Assembly: GCA_035296625.1 (NCBI GenBank)
Contig: DATHAO010000055.1
Location: forward strand, 17,214 to 81,213
Length of the DNA: 64,000 nt
Direction: 5' to 3'
Source: DATCLS01 sp035296625
GTDB lineage: Bacteria > Actinomycetota > Acidimicrobiia > Acidimicrobiales > VFJN01
Shown here: one piece after another, positions 58,336 to 64,000 of the stretch
How positions within the stretch are numbered: position 1 is the stretch's first letter
Layout: every line of letters begins with the position of its first letter
Notes under the pieces: generated by a model
The model's input: only the letters and a program-made list of their open reading frames with translations
Database searches by the model: none
Told to the model about the DNA's origin: nothing
Translations under genes and position numbers: made by a program

Positions 58336-59931
58336 CTACTTCACGTCCGCCATGACGAGCGGCGGGTTGTGGAGGTGGGTGATCGTCGCGTCGCGGCCGA
58401 CCACGTCCTGGGCCATCTCGAGGGCGTCGGGCAGCGTCGAGGCGGCGCTGAAGCCGAGCCGCCGCACGGCCGCCTTGTCGCCACCCACGATGATCACCTT
58501 CCCGGTGTAGGCGAGGCCGTGGCAGCCCCAGTACCACATGTAGAACGGGTGAACGCCGTGGTAGGCGTAGCTCGTCCGGTAGAGGTGGCGGTACCACTCG
58601 TCCTCGGCGAAGGACTTCTCGAAGCGGGCCTCGATCTCGACCGGGTCGGTCGTCTCCGACAGCACCTGCTCGAAGAAGTCGATGTAGCTGGGGTGGTGCA
58701 CGGGGTGGAACTCCCATGTGGTGGGGTGGCTCATGATCACCACGCCGCCCTCACGTACCGGCGGCCGGCCCCGGTACATGTTGAAGAAGTAGCCGAGCCC
58801 CAGGCACATCACGAGGATCGGGTTCATCACCGAGTTCACGTTGTAGGGGCAGATGTAGGGCAGCCCCATCGTGAGGATGTCGGTCTGGCCCTCGAGCTCG
58901 ACGAGCTGCTGGCGGAACACGTTCCCGGTCGTGACCTCGTGGACTGCCTCGACCTCGCCGGCCTGGACCGAGGTGAGCCCGTAGGGGGCCCGCCACGACT
59001 GGAAGATCTTGCGCCGGGCCTTGAGGGGCATGCGGTCGAGGCCCGCCTTCATGGCCACGAACGTCGCCCGGTCGCGCGGGCTCCACTCCCACTCGCGCTT
59101 CTGCAACACCGACATCGGACCGGACGTGCCGAACGTGTCGTTGTTGAGCGTGGTCTCGATCTGGAAGATCTTCACACCCGCGTCGCGCACCACCTTGCCC
59201 ATGCGCCAGTTCGAGCTGTGCAGCTCGGAGCTGTGCCGGTCCATGAAGCTGGTGGAGCGCCGCATCGTCTGGACGTTGTGGTGGTGGCGCAGGCTGCGGT
59301 AGCTGGCGAGGCCCGTGGCGGTCGACTTGTGGCCGCCGTCCATCGCCACCATGTTGATGTTGACGTAGACGATCAGGTCGCTCTCCGCGGCCCGCTTGTT
59401 GATCTCGACCTCCTCGCCGTCGGGCGTCGTGCCCAGGAAGGCGAGGTTGCCGGGGTCCTCGGCGTCGTGGTTGTAGAGCAGGCCGTCGGGGGCGAACGCG
59501 TCGTAGACGCGGTCGCCGACGGCATGGCGCAGCTCGGCCTCGGTCATCCGCCGGTGCAGGGCCAGGGCGGCGATGAGGTGGACGTCGTCGACGCCGGCCT
59601 CGGCGGCGAGGTCCAGGACGGCCTCGATGATGCGCTGGCGCACGTCGGGCGCCCGCATGGGCGGCAACGGCAGCGAGATGTCGTCGAAGCAGATCGTGAG
59701 GCGCATGCCCGGGCGCAGCAGGGCGCGGAGCGGCTCGCTGTCGCCGAGCGGGTGATCGAGGGCGTGGCGGATGGCACCATCGGGGTCGCGCAGCGCCTGC
59801 AGCGGCTCGCCCGGGTACAGCACCCGGCTCCGACCGGCCGGCAGCTTCTCGAGGCGGAAGCTCTCGCCGTGGTGGAAGAGGATCGGCGGCGTCGAGCGGT
59901 CGACGTCGAGCACGAAGCCGGGGCGGGGCAT
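58336..59931 (-). CDS. LarA-like (DUF2088, lactate racemase-domain) protein
   Basis: 531 residues from the ATG at 59931, overlapping the alcohol dehydrogenase stop by one base. The DUF2088 half (~70-270) contains GMRLTICFDDISLPLPPMRA, IAALALHRRMTEAELRHAVG, NHDAEDPGNLAFLGTTPDGE and the substrate-side INKRAAESDLIVYVNINM. LarA enzymes use a nickel-pincer cofactor to racemise or epimerise 2-hydroxyacids through hydride transfer. The protein is longer than LarA, and its second half (FHPVHHPSYIDFFEQVLSET; TSYAYHGVHPFYMWYWGCHG) is not typical. Several LarA-like His positions could not be assigned, so the reaction is open; a 2-hydroxyacyl or polyol intermediate is a reasonable guess. Confidence 0.75.
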   Translation of the reverse strand: MPRPGFVLDVDRSTPPILFHHGESFRLEKLPAGRSRVLYPGEPLQALRDPDGAIRHALDHPLGDSEPLRALLRPGMRLTICFDDISLPLPPMRAPDVRQRIIEAVLDLAAEAGVDDVHLIAALALHRRMTEAELRHAVGDRVYDAFAPDGLLYNHDAEDPGNLAFLGTTPDGEEVEINKRAAESDLIVYVNINMVAMDGGHKSTATGLASYRSLRHHHNVQTMRRSTSFMDRHSSELHSSNWRMGKVVRDAGVKIFQIETTLNNDTFGTSGPMSVLQKREWEWSPRDRATFVAMKAGLDRMPLKARRKIFQSWRAPYGLTSVQAGEVEAVHEVTTGNVFRQQLVELEGQTDILTMGLPYICPYNVNSVMNPILVMCLGLGYFFNMYRGRPPVREGGVVIMSHPTTWEFHPVHHPSYIDFFEQVLSETTDPVEIEARFEKSFAEDEWYRHLYRTSYAYHGVHPFYMWYWGCHGLAYTGKVIIVGGDKAAVRRLGFSAASTLPDALEMAQDVVGRDATITHLHNPPLVMADVK

Positions 59932-61124
59932 CAGCGACGGGTCCTTTCCCGGTCGGAGCGGAGGTCGAAGGCGATCTTCACGGCGCCGCGGGCGCCCGCT
60001 TCGGCGGCGTGGGCGACGGCCTCCTGGTAGCGGGCCAGCGGGTACGTGGCCGACACGAGCCGTCCTAGGTCGAGCCGGCGGACGAGGTCGACGGCTGCGG
60101 CGAAGTCGTCGGTGGGGGTGACGCCCACCCGGTCGCTCGGCGTCGGCACCTCGTAGGCGTAGGTGCCGCGCAGCGCCACCTCGCGCTGCCACACGGGCGT
60201 GAGGTCGACGCTGGTGACGCCGGGCATGCCCACGAGGTGGACGGTGCCGCCGGGGGCGACGCAGCGCACGGCCTGGGCGATCGACGCCTCGGAGCCCACG
60301 CAGTCGACCACGGCGTCGATGCCGCCGGTGAGCTGGCCGTTGCCGAGGACGAGCGAGGAGGTGGTCGAGCGCACCGCCCGCTCCAGCTCGCCGGGGGCGC
60401 AGACCACGTCCGCGCCCAGCTCCTTGGCCCATCGCACCTGCTCGGGGTGCTTGGCCGCGGCGATCAGCGGCCCCCGCAGCGTCGCCATCGCCCGCAGGGC
60501 GGCGATCGTGAGCAGCCCGAGCGCGCCGGCGCCGATGACGGCCACGGCGCCGTCACCGACCGAGCGGGCGGCGTGCACGGCGCACGCCGTCGGCTCGATG
60601 AGCACAGCCTGGCCGTCGGTGAGCTCGTCGGGCACGTCCACGAGCTGGGTGGGGTGCGCAACCATCTCGTGCGACCAGCCGCCACCGGTCGACTCGCAGA
60701 AGCCGCACTGTAGGCCCGGCTCCAGGTGGCCGAACGCCACGCGCTCGCACCGGTTGACCCGGCCGTCCCGGCACATGGTGCACGGCGGGTCGACGCCCCG
60801 GGTGGCGCAGTGCAGCACGGGGATCACGACGACCCGGCGCCCGTCGTCGGTGTCGCCCACGATCTCGTGGCCGGGCGTGAACGGGAACGACACGACGGAC
60901 TCGAACCAGCGCGACGAGCGGCCGTCGATCGTGGCCAGGTCGCTGCCGCAGATGCCGGCCAGCCGGGGCCGGACGCGCACCCATTCGGCGGTCGGCGGCT
61001 CGGGCGGGTCGACGTCGCGCAGGGACAGCGGTCCGTAGCGGGCACCGCGCCCGGGGCGCAGGTTGCCGGCCACGACGGCGGCGGCGTAGCGGGCCGGCTG
61101 GCGCGAGAACACCAGCGCCTTCAT
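59931..61124 (-). CDS. Zinc-dependent alcohol dehydrogenase (threonine-dehydrogenase-like MDR)
   Basis: 397 residues. Catalytic-zinc ligands are in RPRLAGICGSDLATIDG and FPFTPGHEIVGDTDDGRR. Structural-zinc cysteines are in DPPCTMCRDGRVNRCERVAF. The nucleotide-binding motif is VAVIGAGALGLLTIAALRAM. It oxidises an alcohol or reduces an aldehyde or ketone with NAD(P). It overlaps the acyl-reductase stop at 61121 (ATGA) and the LarA-like start at 59931, so is translated with both. Confidence 0.9.
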   Translation of the reverse strand: MKALVFSRQPARYAAAVVAGNLRPGRGARYGPLSLRDVDPPEPPTAEWVRVRPRLAGICGSDLATIDGRSSRWFESVVSFPFTPGHEIVGDTDDGRRVVVIPVLHCATRGVDPPCTMCRDGRVNRCERVAFGHLEPGLQCGFCESTGGGWSHEMVAHPTQLVDVPDELTDGQAVLIEPTACAVHAARSVGDGAVAVIGAGALGLLTIAALRAMATLRGPLIAAAKHPEQVRWAKELGADVVCAPGELERAVRSTTSSLVLGNGQLTGGIDAVVDCVGSEASIAQAVRCVAPGGTVHLVGMPGVTSVDLTPVWQREVALRGTYAYEVPTPSDRVGVTPTDDFAAAVDLVRRLDLGRLVSATYPLARYQEAVAHAAEAGARGAVKIAFDLRSDRERTRR

Positions 61125-63457
61125 CGGGACGCCCTCGTCGCGGCCCAGCGCGGGCCCATCGGCAGCGTGCGGTTCGGCGCCCCGTCGGACTTGTCGAAAT
61201 GCTCGACGAGCCAGCCCCGCTTGCGGGCCAGGGCAGCGAGCCGGGTCTCGGGGTTCACCGCCACCGGGAAGCCGACCGCCTCGAGCATGGGTAGATCGGA
61301 CGTCGAGTCGGCGTAGGCCACGCCCTCGGCCACGTCGAAGCCGTGGTCCTCGGCGTATTCGGCCAGCGCCTGGGCACGGGCCTCACCGGTGGGCGGCACG
61401 TCGGTCAACTCGCCGCGGTATGTGCCGTCGGGCCGGGTGGCGAGCCGCGCGCACACCACGTCGTCGAACAGCGGCTGGAGCGGCCCGATCGCGAAGTCGA
61501 GCGCCCCGGTGATCAGCACCGTGCGGTGGCCGAGCTGCCGGTGCTCACGCACCCGGCGGATGGCGGCCGGGAACGACTTGGCGAGCAGCAGATCGCTGAA
61601 CATCTCGACGCCGTCCTCGTCGAGCTGGGCCACCGGGGCGCCGTCGAAGCGCCGGTAGAACTGGCGCAGGAAGTCGCTGCGGTCGCGCCGGTCCTGCGCC
61701 AGCAGGGACGGGGCCTGCGCGAGCGTGCGGAGCGCGAAGCGGACCCGGTCCTCGCTGGGCAGGCGGCGGGTGGCGAGCCACGAGTACGACGCCACGACGT
61801 TCGACGCGATCAGCGTGTTCTCGAGGTCGAACGCCGCGAAGTGCCGGGCCGGGTCGAGCACCTGGCGACGCAGGCGGGTGGACCGCTCCTCGCCGGTGCG
61901 GCCGCCGGGCGTGGTGCGGACCCGGGCGTGGCGCACGACGGACGGCAGGTGGACCTCGCGCACGTAGTGCGGCCAGTCGATGACCCGGGGGTCGAAGCAG
62001 AACGCGTCCCGATCGGTGGCGTCGAGCCGGTCCCACCGGGCCAGAAGGCGCTCGACCCCGTAGACCGCCTCGCACTCGGCGTAGGCGCCGTAGAGCTCGA
62101 CGTAGCCGAGCGCCCGCTCTGCCTCCTCGCGCTTCTCCTCGAGCTTCGCCGACCACTCGGCCTGGCGGCCCCGCAGCGGCAGCGCCTGGAGGGTGGACTC
62201 GGCCCGTTCGATGACGGTCTTGGCGCGCTCGAGTTGGCGCTGCACGCGCCCACGGCCGGGGAAGCTCCACTCGGGCACGGTGATCGGTTGGCCGGCGGCG
62301 TCGTAGATCGGGTGTTCGGTGAACCAGCCCTGCACGAGGTCGACGAGGTTGCGATAGCGCAGCGGGTTCACGGACCCCGAGGCCACCTGCACGATGTCGG
62401 GCTCGCCCTCCGGCGGACCCCCGGCAGCGGCGTCGACGATGGCGGCGACGACGAGATCGACGGGGATGACGTCGATGATGCCCTCCGGCACGCCGGGGAA
62501 CTCCTTGAGCAGGCCGCGGGCGTAGCTCACGATGACCGGCTCGGCCATGCGAAAGCCGCGGATCCACCCCGGGCGCGGCTCGGCGAGCGACGACTCGATG
62601 ATCGACGGACGCACGACCGACACGGGCACGTCGCCGCGGCCGGCGAGCAGGGCCCGCTCGCCGAGCGCCTTCGTGTAGGCGTACGCGTCGGGCCAGCCGA
62701 GGGACGCGGCGCGGGCGCGGCCAGCCTCGATCATCCGCTCCCTGACCCAGGCTTCGCGACGCTGCTCGGTCTTGGCCGCCAGCGCCGGCGTGCCGGCCGC
62801 TCCCAGCTCGGTGCGCGCCTGCTTGCGGAACCGGACCAGCGCCTCGGGCGTGCGGCTCTCCGACTCGGCGTCCTGCCGGGCGCGGCGGGCCCCGGTCACC
62901 TCCTTGCGCCAGTCGACGTCGACGAAGAACGGGCTGTCGTGCACGGGGCGTTCGGGGGCGCCACCCCGGCGGTTTCCGGCGATGTAGCAGGTCGACACCG
63001 AGACGAGGTGGGGGGCGACGGCCAGGTCGTGCAGCGTCGCGAGGATGCGGCTCGGGCCGAGCAGGTTGACCTCGACGGCGGTGTCGAGCGGCGAGTCGAA
63101 CGACACCGTGGCCGCCGAGTGGATCACGATGTCGCAGCTCGCGAGCGCGGTCCGCCCGGCGTCGTCGAGGCCGAGCCCGTCCGTGCCGACGTCGCCGGCG
63201 ATCGAGGTCACCCGTCGGGCGACCTCCTCGTCGAACGCCTTCGAGCCCCGCTCCTCGCGGACGCGGTCGAACGCGTCGTTGCGGAAGATCTCGCGCCGGG
63301 CCCGGGCGTCGACGCCCGAGCGCTTGCCGGGTCGGATGAGAAGCACCAGCTCGCAACCGGGCACGGACCGAAGCAGGCGCTCGATCAACGCCGTGCCGAG
63401 GAAGCCGGTGCCGCCGGTGATGGCGATGCGTCTGCCGTCGAGCGCCTCGGGGATCAC
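61121..63457 (-). CDS. Fatty-acyl-reductase-like SDR fused to a HAD-IB domain
   Basis: 778 residues from a GTG at 63457. The N-terminal NAD-binding domain (~10-400) has ITGGTGFLGTALIERLLRSV, SCDIVIHSAATVSFDSPLDT and the catalytic Y-x3-K in DAYAYTKALGERALLAGRGD, as in fatty acyl-CoA or carboxylic-acid reductases. A charged helical linker (~405-500) precedes a HAD-IB domain (~545-740). The first HAD motif reads AAFDLENTLIASN, with Glu replacing the second Asp of D-x-D-x-T, while motif II (VLITGALDFA) and motif IV (YADSTSDLPMLEA) look normal. It probably reduces an acyl thioester to aldehyde or alcohol and may also hydrolyse a phosphate. First gene of the run; its promoter is in the 24-bp gap before the divergent TetR. 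Confidence 0.8.
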   Translation of the reverse strand: MIPEALDGRRIAITGGTGFLGTALIERLLRSVPGCELVLLIRPGKRSGVDARARREIFRNDAFDRVREERGSKAFDEEVARRVTSIAGDVGTDGLGLDDAGRTALASCDIVIHSAATVSFDSPLDTAVEVNLLGPSRILATLHDLAVAPHLVSVSTCYIAGNRRGGAPERPVHDSPFFVDVDWRKEVTGARRARQDAESESRTPEALVRFRKQARTELGAAGTPALAAKTEQRREAWVRERMIEAGRARAASLGWPDAYAYTKALGERALLAGRGDVPVSVVRPSIIESSLAEPRPGWIRGFRMAEPVIVSYARGLLKEFPGVPEGIIDVIPVDLVVAAIVDAAAGGPPEGEPDIVQVASGSVNPLRYRNLVDLVQGWFTEHPIYDAAGQPITVPEWSFPGRGRVQRQLERAKTVIERAESTLQALPLRGRQAEWSAKLEEKREEAERALGYVELYGAYAECEAVYGVERLLARWDRLDATDRDAFCFDPRVIDWPHYVREVHLPSVVRHARVRTTPGGRTGEERSTRLRRQVLDPARHFAAFDLENTLIASNVVASYSWLATRRLPSEDRVRFALRTLAQAPSLLAQDRRDRSDFLRQFYRRFDGAPVAQLDEDGVEMFSDLLLAKSFPAAIRRVREHRQLGHRTVLITGALDFAIGPLQPLFDDVVCARLATRPDGTYRGELTDVPPTGEARAQALAEYAEDHGFDVAEGVAYADSTSDLPMLEAVGFPVAVNPETRLAALARKRGWLVEHFDKSDGAPNRTLPMGPRWAATRASR

Positions 63458-63466
63458 GCCGATCTG

Positions 63467-63482
63467 TCTACCATCTGGTAGA
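63467..63482. promoter_or_regulatory. Palindromic operator between the divergent operon and TetR genes
   Basis: TCTACCA-TC-TGGTAGA has perfect 7-bp arms. It lies in the 24-bp gap between the GTG at 63457 and the ATG at 63482, overlapping the latter. A TetR dimer bound here would repress both directions. Confidence 0.7.
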
Positions 63483-64000
63483 TGAGGCGGTCGACACCGG
63501 ACGGCGAGGGTGAGGGCGGCGGACGCGCGTCGGCCCGCACCGCCGCCCGCCCACCGGCCCGGGCGGCGCTGCGGGCGACGCCCACGGCCGAGCGCATCGT
63601 CACCGCAGCGTTGGCCGCCTTCGGCACGCGGGGCTACGGCGCCACGTCCCTCGACGATCTCGCCCGCGAGCTGGGCATCCGCAAGCAGACGATCCTGTAC
63701 TGGTACCCGTCGAAGGAGGTCCTGCTCGACGCCGCAGTCGACCGCACGGCCGCCGAGGTCACCGTCCGGCTCGAGCGGGCGATCGCCACGGCCGGCGAGG
63801 GCTTCGGCCGCGTCGAGGCGATCGTGCGGGCCATGTTCCGCCTCGCCGCCCGCCACCCCACGATGCTGGGCTTCCTGCGCGAGGTCACCCGGCTCGGCCC
63901 CCCGGCCTCCACCCGCCTGCTCGCCGCCCTCGAGCCCCTCGTCGACGCGGCGTCCGGCTTCCTGGCCGCCGAGATGGACGCCGGGCGCATGCGCCGCCAC
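63482..64000 (+). CDS. TetR/AcrR-family transcriptional regulator (3' partial)
   Basis: 173 residues are visible before the window ends with no stop. After a basic disordered start the DNA-binding domain reads AERIVTAALAAFGTRGYGAT and SLDDLARELGIRKQTILYWY, then PSKEVLLDAAVDR; the YWYPSKEVLL segment is diagnostic. The ligand domain begins with FRLAARHPTMLGFLREVTRL. The ATG at 63482 overlaps the palindromic operator and has no leader room for a ribosome-binding site, so translation may be leaderless. It is the likely repressor of the 49.4-63.5 kb run. Confidence 0.87.
   Translation, partial: MRRSTPDGEGEGGGRASARTAARPPARAALRATPTAERIVTAALAAFGTRGYGATSLDDLARELGIRKQTILYWYPSKEVLLDAAVDRTAAEVTVRLERAIATAGEGFGRVEAIVRAMFRLAARHPTMLGFLREVTRLGPPASTRLLAALEPLVDAASGFLAAEMDAGRMRRH

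Overview
This window is very GC-rich bacterial DNA. An actinobacterium is indicated, and the gene repertoire would fit Acidimicrobiia (an Iamia- or Ilumatobacter-like organism), though that class-level placement is inference. The support is a 6C-type small RNA, a DUF5753/DUF397 pair, a HelD-like ATPase, many GTG starts, a Pat-type acetyltransferase with its GNAT domain at the N terminus, and dense 1-4 nt start/stop overlaps. No tRNA, rRNA, CRISPR array, transposase or prophage module was found. Both window ends cut genes: a HelD-like ATPase on the left and a TetR regulator on the right.

Layout. 1-4.5 kb: the end of a HelD-like ATPase followed by about 1,290 residues of low-complexity tail. 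4.5-7.3 kb: a PEP-utilising-domain protein and a TetR regulator. 7.3-10.05 kb: a compact accessory block with less GC-rich spacers, holding an XRE/DUF5753 regulator, a DUF397 protein and a coupled operon of three small unknown genes. The DUF397 gene and the small-gene operon are preceded by two clearly homologous promoter-leader modules; this is the most novel-looking part of the window. 10-16 kb: a TetR gene coupled to the remnant of an MFS pump, then a two-component system divergent from an HtrA-type protease. 16-24 kb: a solitary P-II protein, two VOC proteins, a 2H phosphoesterase, two methyltransferases, YihY, DinB, and a DUF2330-cupredoxin pair. 23.8-39 kb: mainly acyl-CoA and lipid metabolism (acetoacetyl-CoA synthetase, aldehyde dehydrogenase, Pat-like acetyltransferase, acyl-CoA dehydrogenase, acyl-ACP thioesterase, HAD-PlsC acyltransferase), with a 6C small RNA in front of the HAD-PlsC gene. 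39-49 kb: a VOC-PAS-GAF-GGDEF protein, a GntR regulator with candidate operator copies, a membrane pseudokinase and a glutamate synthase large subunit with no adjacent small subunit.

49.4-63.5 kb: eleven genes on the minus strand, mostly with 1-4 nt overlaps. They encode a fatty-acyl-reductase/HAD fusion, a zinc alcohol dehydrogenase, a LarA-like protein, a PlsC acyltransferase, a small protein paired with a GMC oxidoreductase, two extended SDR epimerase/dehydrogenases and two paralogous polytopic membrane proteins. A perfect-armed palindrome sits in the 24-bp gap between this run and a divergent TetR gene. The set reads as a locus that reduces an acyl group, remodels it and exports or glycosylates the product at the envelope; the product is unknown.

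Coordinates were checked by hand against start and stop codons. Family calls come from recognised motifs, not database searches.
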